The notes under the pieces: generated by a model | What the model was told of the DNA's origin: nothing | Seen by the model: only the letters and a program-made list of their open reading frames with translations | Database searches by the model: none | NCBI GenBank assembly: GCA_017652345.1 | Contig: JAGCBE010000153.1 | Span: forward strand, 1 to 12,254 | Origin: Methanobrevibacter sp. | GTDB taxonomy: Archaea > Methanobacteriota > Methanobacteria > Methanobacteriales > Methanobacteriaceae | Reading direction: 5' to 3' | DNA length: 12,254 bases | Shown here: positions 6,600 to 12,254 of the stretch, piece after piece | Layout: the number at the start of each line of letters is the position of its first letter | Position numbering within the stretch: position 1 is the first letter of the stretch | Translations under genes and position numbers: made by a program

Positions 6600-6845
6600 A
6601 TGAGAAAACACTTTGATTATTTATCACTATTTGGTGAAGAAAAGAAACCTGAAACTCTAGAAGAAAAAATTGCGAGAATTGAACAGGCACTTGCTGATAA
6701 AGATGCCGAAATCACGCAGTTGAAGGCCGACAAGGAAGGACTTGAAAAGAAAGTAAACTCCCTTAAAGTTGATGGCCTAGTTAAAAAGGTTGAACCTACA
6801 AAACAAAGTGAACCTGAAGAAATTGAGTTTGACTTTGATATGTAG
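6600..6845 (+). CDS. Capsid scaffold protein (phi29 gp7-like)
   Basis: Probable internal scaffold that guides capsid assembly and then leaves. It is an 81-residue, highly charged protein with a strong coiled coil (about residues 19-58, EEKIARIEQALADKDAEI onward) and an acidic tail ending EEIEFDFDM. It is directly upstream of the major capsid gene, the phi29 gene 7-gene 8 order, and close to gp7 in size (98 aa). The N-terminus FDYLSLFGEE (residues 5-14) resembles the LNLQFFA-type site cleaved by Prp proteases, which this phage also encodes. AAAGGAG precedes ATG 6600. The assignment rests on coiled coil, size and position rather than on a unique motif. Confidence 0.75.
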   Translation: MRKHFDYLSLFGEEKKPETLEEKIARIEQALADKDAEITQLKADKEGLEKKVNSLKVDGLVKKVEPTKQSEPEEIEFDFDM

Positions 6846-6883
6846 TTCACATAAATAATTAACAATAAAGAAAGGAAATCGTT

Positions 6884-7915
6884 ATGAGTGTTAAAATTGT
6901 TAAAAACCCTACAAATGTTGAAATTGTGAAACAACTTTGTAAAATGAACCCATCTTCAGGTTATGCTAAATTAGTTAATTATAACGAACAAACTGATAGC
7001 ATTGATGAAGATGCGTTATCTTTATTCACTTCTACTCCTGACATTGCCAACGAGTTCATCAGTGCAATGGCCAACAAAATCGTTGTTCAAAGAGCGTACG
7101 ACTTATTCAGGGGTTACAACATGCCATTTGATGTTTTCCGTAAAGAAATGTCAAGACTTGGTGATGCTGAAGAATTATTAAGTGCCCAATTAGCAAGTGC
7201 ATCTACCTATGATGGTACTGCCACTCCATTTGGTGCATCTAAACCATCTATCGTTCTTTCTTGGATTAAAACCGAAGATAAGAAAGTTGTTAGTGTTCAA
7301 CTCTCTTATGAGATTTGGGCAGGTGCTTTCGTTAGTGAAATGGGCTTAAGCAACATTGCAGGCATTATCTTAAAGAACTTAAGAGATACCATTGAATACC
7401 TTGTGTTCACAAATGTTGTTGCTGATTTAAGTTCTATTGGTGCAGGCAATAAAGTTGTCAATACTGCCACAATTCAAGAAATCAGTGGTGCAGGTGAAAC
7501 TGCCAATGCCCAAAAGGCCTATGAACAAATCTTAAAATTAGCAGTTGATATGTCTATCCCATCAACTTCTTACAATAACGCAGGTGTTAATACCTTCACT
7601 CCAATAGGTAGGGGTGTCTTGGTTCTTAACTCCTTATACAAATCTTCCTTTGATGTCAATGTTTTAGCATCATTATTCAATAGTGCTAAAATTGGTGAAC
7701 AACAATACTTCAAAAAGGTTATCGTTGCCCCATTAACAGGCACAAAGCAAGTTGGTGTTTTATTAGATGATGAAGCGTACTTATGGGGTTATCGTTTCAA
7801 TGTTTCTCAAAACATCATCAACCCTGCTAACTTAACTATTGAAGAATACTACCACGCTTGGGTTAAACGAGGTGTTGTCCCATTTAGACAAGCAGTTGCG
7901 TTAGTTCACGCTTAA
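6884..7915 (+). CDS. Major capsid protein (phi29 gp8-like, HK97 fold)
   Basis: Main shell protein, 343 aa. The C-terminal third matches phi29 gp8 clearly: DVNVLASLFN (about residues 256-265) against DVDVLAKAFN in gp8, then IVAPLTGTKQVGVLLDDEAYL, and the closing YYHAWVKRGVVPFRQAVALV against [20 protein letters not shown]. The helical N-terminal part and a central beta-rich domain fit the HK97 fold. phi29 gp8 continues about 90 residues further into an Ig-like BIG2 domain; here the protein stops right after the fold, so that domain is absent. AAAGGA precedes ATG 6884. A terminator-like hairpin follows the gene, suggesting that the scaffold-capsid pair is expressed above the downstream tail genes. 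Confidence 0.93.
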   Translation: MSVKIVKNPTNVEIVKQLCKMNPSSGYAKLVNYNEQTDSIDEDALSLFTSTPDIANEFISAMANKIVVQRAYDLFRGYNMPFDVFRKEMSRLGDAEELLSAQLASASTYDGTATPFGASKPSIVLSWIKTEDKKVVSVQLSYEIWAGAFVSEMGLSNIAGIILKNLRDTIEYLVFTNVVADLSSIGAGNKVVNTATIQEISGAGETANAQKAYEQILKLAVDMSIPSTSYNNAGVNTFTPIGRGVLVLNSLYKSSFDVNVLASLFNSAKIGEQQYFKKVIVAPLTGTKQVGVLLDDEAYLWGYRFNVSQNIINPANLTIEEYYHAWVKRGVVPFRQAVALVHA

Positions 7916-7934
7916 TAGATATTAGCAACTAAAC

Positions 7935-7970
7935 ATAGGGGTGGTGGTTAAGGCCACTGCCCTTATTTTA
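7935..7970 (+). terminator. Partial terminator (attenuator) after the capsid gene
   Basis: A 13-bp stem (7935-7947 with 7954-7966, three wobble pairs, loop TTAAGG) is closed directly over TTATTTTA. The shape is that of a weak intrinsic terminator. As tail knob and connector genes lie downstream on the same strand, it probably works as a leaky terminator or 3' stabiliser raising capsid expression. Confidence 0.6.
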
Positions 7971-7986
7971 TAAGAAAGGAGAAACT

Positions 7987-10236
7987 ATGAAAACTGCCTA
8001 CCCTACAGTACAAAACCCTGTAAAGATTACGCTTTATCGTAATGTTCCTTTTGATAATTCATATAAAAACCACTCTATCATTAGTGAAAAGTTCACCTAT
8101 AATAATACTAAAGTTTTTGAGTATATTACAGGTAATGTCCCACCATGTGAAATGTTCTTAGATAGATGTGACTACACACAAGCATCACAACCTTATATCT
8201 ATCCACGCTCAGTTTTTACAGGTGACTATAACTTTAACTTCTCAAATGGTTTAATTGCTAGTGTAGTCATGGAACTTACACCTGCTCAAACTAACTCCAA
8301 CTACATGAAGGTTGTTAGTGGTAATGATATCTATTACTACTTTGTGACAGGCATTAAACAAGAAAACTTTGATACATATAGTTTATCATTAGAACTTGAT
8401 GTTTTGATGACTTATCAAGATGAGTTCTTAGAAGGTATGAAAGATATGCCTGTGTTTACTAAGAGAAAACATTGCCATAGATACACAAGTGATGGTTTAA
8501 TGCCATATTGTGCTGATTTCAAAACAGGTGAAGATACATTTGCAGGTGTTAAACCAACTCTTATTAAAGATGTTATCAAACTAAACTATCTAAATGATGA
8601 AATGAAAAACATTGCTGATGTTATGTGGCTTTATATTTGCGTTGACACTAAAAGTCTTGATAGTTATTTAGAAGATTTTTTATACATATGTCATGATAAG
8701 TGCTATCCATTAATCATGTTAGCATTACCTATCAATGTTAATTCAGTAACATATAAACACAAAAATGGAAGTTATAGTGTTACTTTTTCACGCAATGATA
8801 TCATAACGGCCATCAACTCATTAATAGGTGATGGTTCAGTACATGGTGCAAAAATATCACCTTATCCACCATTTTCAACTACATCTTCCTATCCAACTTT
8901 CACGCTAGATGGTAGTAGAAACTTAACTATTGCAGGTAGTGCTACTGTTTATCGTGAAGAAGGCACTGTAAAATTATATGAGATGAGTATTTCAGGTAAC
9001 TCATTAATGTATTTGTTATTAGGTGGTGCTACTCCTGTTTCTACACTAGCCAAGTTAATGGGTTATGGTTGTGTTCTCATTTCTTATCAAAATGACACAA
9101 TATATGACTATGAAGAATTATCACCTAGCGATATGGGTATTAGTAATGTAGTTTCCCCTACTATTACTGATGATAGATACTTAGAACCAAAACTATTATT
9201 CTCTCCATTTAGAAAATATAAAATTACTGCCCAATACTGCAATGAAGGTAGTGAGTTCTACCCTGAACTTTTATTTAGTGAAAATGTAACTGCTACTAAT
9301 GGGCATTACTTTGCATTCTTAACAAACGCAAGTGCTTATATTGGTGATAACAATTATTTTACTAGAATATATAACTTTGGTGATGCTAGTATAGATACAT
9401 ATAATAATTATAAATACGAAAAAATTGGTTTATCAAGTGCAGTAAACTATATCATGCCATGTGGCACTGATGCACTTGACATCTTCAATAGTACACAAGC
9501 ACAAAGTTTCTACACAAGTAAAGTTGCATCAGGCATTACTTCAGGTTTGGCTATTGCAGGTGGTATTGGTTCGGTTGCATTAGGTGTTGCAGGTGCAGTT
9601 GGTTCTATGGGAATGTCAACTCCTGTAAGTGCAGGTCTAATTGCAGGTGGTGCTAGTGCCATTGCAAGTGGTATTGCAGGTATTGCAACAACTATTGCAG
9701 GTGCAAATGCTAAAGTTGAAGATTTAAAAAATACACCTGATAGTGTTAATGTTAGTGGCTCTAACTTTATTACTGATGAAAACATCACTGAAGATACAAA
9801 TGGCCTACCATATATCGTTATCTATGATGTTAGCAGTGTAATCAAAGAAAACGCTAATGACTACTTCTATAGTTATGGTTACCAAGTTGCTAGAGAGTGC
9901 TACTTTAATACTGAACTTGCATACAATAGTAACTATAATCATTTAGTGGATAACAATTTATTCGGTAGAACCATCTTTAACTATATTCAAATTGAAGATG
10001 ATATTGTTAATAAGATTAATGCTGATATACCATATATTGCTAAACAAAAATTATCATCTATCTTCAACAATGGTATTACTATTTGGAACTTCTTTGGGTT
10101 TGCCGAGTTATGGTATAGTGAGTTCACAGTTGCATATGGTGACTATGACAATGACTACAAACCTGATAATTGGTTCTTAAAATGTGTTAGAGATAACACT
10201 GAATACTATGGTGAAACATATACTGAACAAGAATAG
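7987..10236 (+). CDS. Tail knob protein (phi29 gp9-like), 749 aa
   Basis: Distal tail tube protein that opens the cell membrane for DNA entry. The N-terminal domain matches phi29 gp9: RNVPFDNSYKN (gp9 VPFSNDYKN), YYYFVTGIKQENFDTYSLSLELDVLMTY (the gp9 strand pair ending FEIDVLQTW) and a following basic FTKRKH. A long Gly/Ala/Ile hydrophobic segment (about residues 511-575, with SGLAIAGGIGSVALGVAGAV) corresponds to the gp9 hydrophobic loops that exit the tube and form a membrane pore. At 749 aa it is about 150 residues longer than gp9 (599); the extra length lies mainly before the hydrophobic segment. No lysozyme or peptidase motif was seen. AAAGGAG precedes the ATG and the connector gene follows 12 nt later, as in phi29. 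Confidence 0.88.
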   Translation: MKTAYPTVQNPVKITLYRNVPFDNSYKNHSIISEKFTYNNTKVFEYITGNVPPCEMFLDRCDYTQASQPYIYPRSVFTGDYNFNFSNGLIASVVMELTPAQTNSNYMKVVSGNDIYYYFVTGIKQENFDTYSLSLELDVLMTYQDEFLEGMKDMPVFTKRKHCHRYTSDGLMPYCADFKTGEDTFAGVKPTLIKDVIKLNYLNDEMKNIADVMWLYICVDTKSLDSYLEDFLYICHDKCYPLIMLALPINVNSVTYKHKNGSYSVTFSRNDIITAINSLIGDGSVHGAKISPYPPFSTTSSYPTFTLDGSRNLTIAGSATVYREEGTVKLYEMSISGNSLMYLLLGGATPVSTLAKLMGYGCVLISYQNDTIYDYEELSPSDMGISNVVSPTITDDRYLEPKLLFSPFRKYKITAQYCNEGSEFYPELLFSENVTATNGHYFAFLTNASAYIGDNNYFTRIYNFGDASIDTYNNYKYEKIGLSSAVNYIMPCGTDALDIFNSTQAQSFYTSKVASGITSGLAIAGGIGSVALGVAGAVGSMGMSTPVSAGLIAGGASAIASGIAGIATTIAGANAKVEDLKNTPDSVNVSGSNFITDENITEDTNGLPYIVIYDVSSVIKENANDYFYSYGYQVARECYFNTELAYNSNYNHLVDNNLFGRTIFNYIQIEDDIVNKINADIPYIAKQKLSSIFNNGITIWNFFGFAELWYSEFTVAYGDYDNDYKPDNWFLKCVRDNTEYYGETYTEQE

Positions 10237-10248
10237 AAAGGAGTATAT

Positions 10249-11190
10249 ATGTATAGTGATTTAATCTTCCAATGCCTACTCAATAATGGGCATGGTTATG
10301 AAAAACTAGATAAGATGCAACAAATTGAAGTGCAATTATTCATTTACATCTTTGGTATTCTCAATGAACAATTCAAATGGGAAGGTTTACCAAAGGAAAT
10401 CAAACCATACAATTTAGAAAAGGTACTTAACATGTATGGTCAAGGTGTCTTGTTCAAAGTCAATGATGACAACTACGCATTTTGTAACGCAGTAAATACC
10501 AACATGCTTAACATCTATGGTGAACCTGCTGAAGTGCAACCTGTGGCCATCAATGGTATGACTTTTGATAGAGTGAGAGTTAATACCAAACTTGGTGAAA
10601 CAGGTGACATTGAAATGCAAAACGCAGTGCTTATCAAGAACAACCTTACAAGCACACCAACTTACGCTATGGTTAAACCATTAGTGGAAGAAATGGCATT
10701 TATTTGGCAAAGTAAAGGTATCAATGCAGGCCTATCAAGAGTTAAAGCATTAGTTCATGCTAATAAAAATAATGCTAGTGCGATTAAGCAACAACTCAAA
10801 AGTATTTTAGGTTCATCTACAATGATACCTGTTGTTAGTGAAAAGACTAACATGCTAAAAGAAATTGAAAAATTAGATTTCAATGTTGAGTATGTACCTG
10901 ATAAATATTGGCAAGACTTTGATAAAACCTTTGCCACATTATGTCAATGGGTTGGCATTACTACTAACTTATCACAAGACAAGAAGGAAAGACTTATTGT
11001 TAGTGAAGTAGAAAGTAATGATGAACTAACAACCATCAGTGAAGATGCAAGGTTATCATTTAGAAAACTTGGTTGTGAACAGGCCAAAGAGTTGTTTGGT
11101 TTAGAACTATCATGTAAAAACAAAATGCCTGATGTTAAGGCAACACAACCAATGGACAATGAACCTGAACCCACTAATGAAGAAAACTAG
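10249..11190 (+). CDS. Connector (portal) protein (phi29 gp10-like)
   Basis: Dodecameric portal through which DNA enters and leaves the head. At 313 aa it is nearly identical in length to phi29 gp10 (309). Matching segments are FKWEGLPKEIKPYNLEK (gp10 FEWENLPPTINPSFLEK), DKTFATLCQWVGITTNL in the helical stem-wing region and KKERLIVSEVESNDE (about residues 245-260), a signature of this family (gp10 KKERMVTDEVSSNDE). The C-terminus is acidic and low-complexity (PMDNEPEPTNEEN), as in gp10. AAAGGAG precedes the ATG. It is the last gene of the late operon; in phi29 the collar gene would follow, but here a strong terminator does. Confidence 0.93.
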   Translation: MYSDLIFQCLLNNGHGYEKLDKMQQIEVQLFIYIFGILNEQFKWEGLPKEIKPYNLEKVLNMYGQGVLFKVNDDNYAFCNAVNTNMLNIYGEPAEVQPVAINGMTFDRVRVNTKLGETGDIEMQNAVLIKNNLTSTPTYAMVKPLVEEMAFIWQSKGINAGLSRVKALVHANKNNASAIKQQLKSILGSSTMIPVVSEKTNMLKEIEKLDFNVEYVPDKYWQDFDKTFATLCQWVGITTNLSQDKKERLIVSEVESNDELTTISEDARLSFRKLGCEQAKELFGLELSCKNKMPDVKATQPMDNEPEPTNEEN

Positions 11191-11210
11191 GTTTATTATT
11201 TAATACCCCA

Positions 11211-11240
11211 CCCCTGTGCAATATCAGGGGTTTTTATTTT
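11211..11240 (+). terminator. Late operon terminator
   Basis: CCCCTG (11211-11216) and CAGGGG (11225-11230) pair perfectly around an 8-nt loop, followed by TTTTTATTTT. It lies 20 nt after the connector stop codon and is a clear intrinsic terminator. Confidence 0.9.
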
Positions 11241-11247
11241 GCCCTAT
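11235..11247 (+). repeat. 13-bp direct repeat, copy 1
   Basis: TATTTTGCCCTAT, overlapping the T tract of the late terminator; identical copy at 11371-11383. An imperfect inverted version (GATAGGCAAATA) lies at 11267-11278. Confidence 0.6.
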
Positions 11248-11330
11248 AGGTGGGTGGCCTTATCGTGATAGGCAAATACATAAATGTACATGATACGCTT
11301 GGTATTGTGGAAATTGTTACCTAACCGAAT

Positions 11331-11348
11331 AAAAATACAATATGTAGG
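11331..11348 (+). repeat. Near-repeat of the right window end
   Basis: AAAAATACAATATGTAGG closely matches the last 19 bases of the window (12236-12254). AT-rich, so chance similarity is not excluded. Confidence 0.35.
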
Positions 11349-11370
11349 TTAAAATATTATAAATTGGTTA

Positions 11371-11383
11371 TATTTTGCCCTAT
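11371..11383 (+). repeat. 13-bp direct repeat, copy 2 (operator candidate)
   Basis: TATTTTGCCCTAT, ending at the first base of the -35 box of the right-end promoter. An inverted AGGGCAA lies at 11420-11426 just after the predicted start, so TTGCCCT and AGGGCAA flank the promoter. Confidence 0.5.
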
Positions 11384-11410
11384 TTACAATATATTTATAT
11401 ATGATATTAT
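11383..11410 (+). promoter_or_regulatory. Right-end promoter
   Basis: TTTACA (11383-11388), a 16-nt spacer and TATTAT (11405-11410) with a TGA extension. It shares TTTACA and TATATGATAT with the late promoter at 3868-3896. The predicted start near 11417 coincides with the base of the three-way-junction structure. Confidence 0.65.
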
Positions 11411-11416
11411 TATTAT

Positions 11417-11469
11417 GTCAGGGCAAGGATAGAACCTTGATATTAATATACGAAGTATATTAACCCTGA
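11417..11469 (+). ncRNA. Three-way-junction leader RNA
   Basis: Three perfect helices nest into a compact junction. P1 is TCAGGG (11418-11423) with CCCTGA (11464-11469). P2 is CAAGG (11424-11428) with CCTTG (11435-11439), loop ATAGAA. P3 is TTAATATAC (11443-11451) with GTATATTAA (11455-11463), loop GAA. Only ATA separates P2 and P3; the other joints have no unpaired bases, so 40 of 52 nt are paired. P3 is closed by a C(GAA)G triloop, a very stable form. The predicted transcription start is at its 5' edge. I know no family that matches. It could be an antiterminator (HK022 put-like), a 5' stabiliser, a packaging RNA or a protein-binding leader. Confidence 0.65.
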
Positions 11470-11474
11470 TTAGA

Positions 11475-11489
11475 TGCTCTTTGAAAACT
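11475..11489 (+). promoter_or_regulatory. boxA-like antitermination element
   Basis: TGCTCTTTGAAAACT matches the boxA element found upstream of 16S rRNA genes in Bacillota, the RNA site bound by NusB-NusE (S10). It lies in the leader between the three-way junction and the 88-aa gene. ATGCT (11474-11478) could pair with AGCAT (11494-11498), placing most of boxA in a loop. Confidence 0.6.
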
Positions 11490-11523
11490 TAATAGCATAA
11501 TCACCAGAAATGGAGATTTAATT

Positions 11524-11790
11524 ATGAAAAAACTGACAAAACAGGCATTATTAAAAATGTTACAAAAAAATTATTTTATCGGTAATGTAAAAAACATCTT
11601 TGTAGATGGCAAAGATATTTATGTTGTCTATCCATTTTATATGGTTAGGTTTACATATTCAGGCAATTTTGGTTGGTCATTTGGTTTATATGGTGAGGTT
11701 TTATATAGTTATGCTAAATATCTAGCACGCTTACTCGATAACGAGTTAGAAGGCAAATATTATTTAGGAGATATTAGCATCAATGATTAA
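11524..11790 (+). CDS. Small hypothetical protein (88 aa)
   Basis: Unrecognised protein of 88 residues. It starts with a basic helix (MKKLTKQALLKMLQKN), followed by beta-strand-like, aromatic-rich segments (NIFVDGKDIYVVYPFYMVRFTY, GWSFGLYGEVLY) and a C-terminal helix. The aromatic content and strand pattern suggest a small soluble alpha/beta protein; no membrane helix or signal peptide is clear. It is the first gene behind the right-end promoter and its structured leader, with GGAG before the ATG, and overlaps the next gene by 8 bp. Its separate, elaborately controlled operon suggests an early or host-interaction role, which is inference. Confidence 0.6.
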   Translation: MKKLTKQALLKMLQKNYFIGNVKNIFVDGKDIYVVYPFYMVRFTYSGNFGWSFGLYGEVLYSYAKYLARLLDNELEGKYYLGDISIND

Positions 11791-12097
11791 TATAAACGAC
11801 TTACAAAAAACCAAAGTAAACCAACTAGAAAACAAAAACCAATTTATTATTCAATATGTATGCGATGGCCACACATTGTTAGCATTTCAAAGTTATACAA
11901 CACTTGTTGCCATATGGGACTATACAACCAAAGATTTATATATAAATTGGGTTATGTGGGACTATTCAAAGACCACACTAAAACACCTAAAAATATTTAT
12001 AAATAGGTACACATCATATACATATGAAAATAAAGCCCAATTTCTAAAAGAAATCATTAAAAGTGATAGTAATATAATTAGGTTTAAAAGTTTATAA
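11783..12097 (+). CDS. Small conserved-type phage protein (104 aa)
   Basis: Function unknown. The segment LLAFQSYTTLVAIWDYTTKDLYINWVMWDYSKTTLKHLKIFI (shown here by its key parts SYTTLVA and WDYSKTTLKHL, about residues 36-75) resembles, from memory, a domain widespread in small phage proteins, possibly DUF8033, with the pattern SYxTxVA followed by WDYSxTTxKH. The C-terminal third is a Lys-rich helical region. AGGAG lies about 13 nt before ATG 11783, inside the previous gene, so coupling is likely. It is followed by a start-less membrane peptide frame and a terminator. Confidence 0.6.
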   Translation: MININDLQKTKVNQLENKNQFIIQYVCDGHTLLAFQSYTTLVAIWDYTTKDLYINWVMWDYSKTTLKHLKIFINRYTSYTYENKAQFLKEIIKSDSNIIRFKSL

Positions 12098-12192
12098 AAG
12101 ACAAAGAAAAAGAAAAAATCTATATCTCAATATTAGGTGTAGTTATATCAATTATTAGTATTATTGCGTGGTTATGCTTTTTAAGTTTATAG
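12088..12192 (+). pseudogene. Start-less frame for a small membrane peptide
   Basis: An open frame with a Lys-rich start (KDKEKEK) followed by a strongly hydrophobic segment (IYISILGVVISIISIIAWL) and a TAG that abuts the terminator. The pattern is that of a real small single-span membrane protein. However there is no ATG, GTG or TTG in frame after the TAA at 12085-12087, and it overlaps the end of the preceding gene in the -1 frame. It could be a broken gene, use an ATA start (12094), need a frameshift, or reflect a sequence error. Confidence 0.35.
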
Positions 12193-12216
12193 GCCTTCTA
12201 CATGAAGGTCTTTTTT
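12191..12216 (+). terminator. Right-end operon terminator
   Basis: AGGCCTTC (12191-12198) pairs with GAAGGTCT (12204-12211), one G-T wobble, loop TACAT, followed by TTTTTT. A clear intrinsic terminator about 40 bp before the window edge. Confidence 0.85.
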
Positions 12217-12235
12217 ATTGCTTTTAAAAATAATC

Positions 12236-12254
12236 AAAAATATAAATATGTAGG
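12236..12254 (+). repeat. Near-repeat at the window edge
   Basis: AAAAATATAAATATGTAGG closely matches 11331-11348, and the window stops exactly where the similarity ends. Confidence 0.35.

Larger units (their letters stand above)
11191..11523. other. 333-bp regulatory gap between late operon and right-end genes
   Basis: No gene is seen on either strand. In order it holds the late terminator, a bulged hairpin closed by TTTGCC (11238-11243) and GGCAAA (11271-11276), a featureless AT-rich stretch (11280-11370), two copies of a 13-bp repeat, a promoter, a three-way-junction RNA and a boxA-like element, ending in GGAG before the 88-aa gene. Confidence 0.8.

Noticed and set aside
9510..9788. 92-aa minus-strand open frame in the knob gene
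   Set aside because: Mirrors the Gly/Ala repeats of the tail knob hydrophobic segment; low-complexity shadow with no expression signals.
11417..11500. tRNA or tRNA-like gene
   Set aside because: Three helices but no anticodon arm of correct size, no T-loop sequence and no 7-bp acceptor stem.
1..12254. Inverted terminal repeats at the window edges
   Set aside because: The first bases (AAATATAATAAG) and the reverse complement of the last (CCTACATATTT) do not match; ends may be incomplete.

Overview
This window looks like most or all of the genome of a very small podovirus of the phi29 type (protein-primed DNA replication) infecting a low-GC bacterium, probably in the Bacillota/Mollicutes range. 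Five proteins support this: a 563-residue protein-primed family B DNA polymerase with all exonuclease and polymerase motifs, a gp16-type packaging ATPase, and recognisable phi29-like major capsid, tail knob and connector proteins. The sequence is AT-rich. Genes use the standard bacterial code, and nearly all late genes have strong AAAGGAG-type ribosome binding sites.

Layout. Positions 1-3804 hold a leftward early (replication) operon. In transcription order it carries a Prp-family cysteine protease, a small protein with an SSB-like C-terminal tip, a probable terminal protein, the DNA polymerase and three small unknown proteins. It ends in a terminator hairpin at 50-73. Divergent promoters lie at 3829-3902; the rightward one overlaps a perfect 21-bp palindrome and would start transcription at or beside the first ATG, giving a leaderless message. 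Positions 3903-11190 hold the late structural operon: lower-collar-like protein, an unknown beta-rich protein, a small membrane protein (holin candidate), packaging ATPase, scaffold, major capsid protein, tail knob and connector. A strong terminator follows at 11211-11240. The 333-bp gap 11191-11523 contains repeats, a promoter, a perfectly paired three-way-junction RNA at the predicted 5' end of the transcript, and a boxA-like element like those in rRNA leaders. Two small genes, a start-less membrane peptide frame and a final terminator (12191-12216) follow.

How the parts work together. Terminal protein and polymerase replicate the linear genome. The scaffold (81 aa) assembles the capsid protein, and the ATPase packages DNA through the connector. 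The collar and knob proteins form the tail; the knob carries a Gly/Ala-rich hydrophobic segment suited to membrane penetration. The Prp protease may process the scaffold, whose N-terminus resembles a Prp site.

Most notable points: both operons terminate within 75 bp of the window edges, so the genome may be only about 12.3 kb; no endolysin or tail lysozyme is visible; the late gene order is a rotation of phi29's; GATC and AGCT appear to be entirely absent; and there is a structured leader RNA with boxA. No integrase, tRNA, CRISPR array or insertion sequence was seen.
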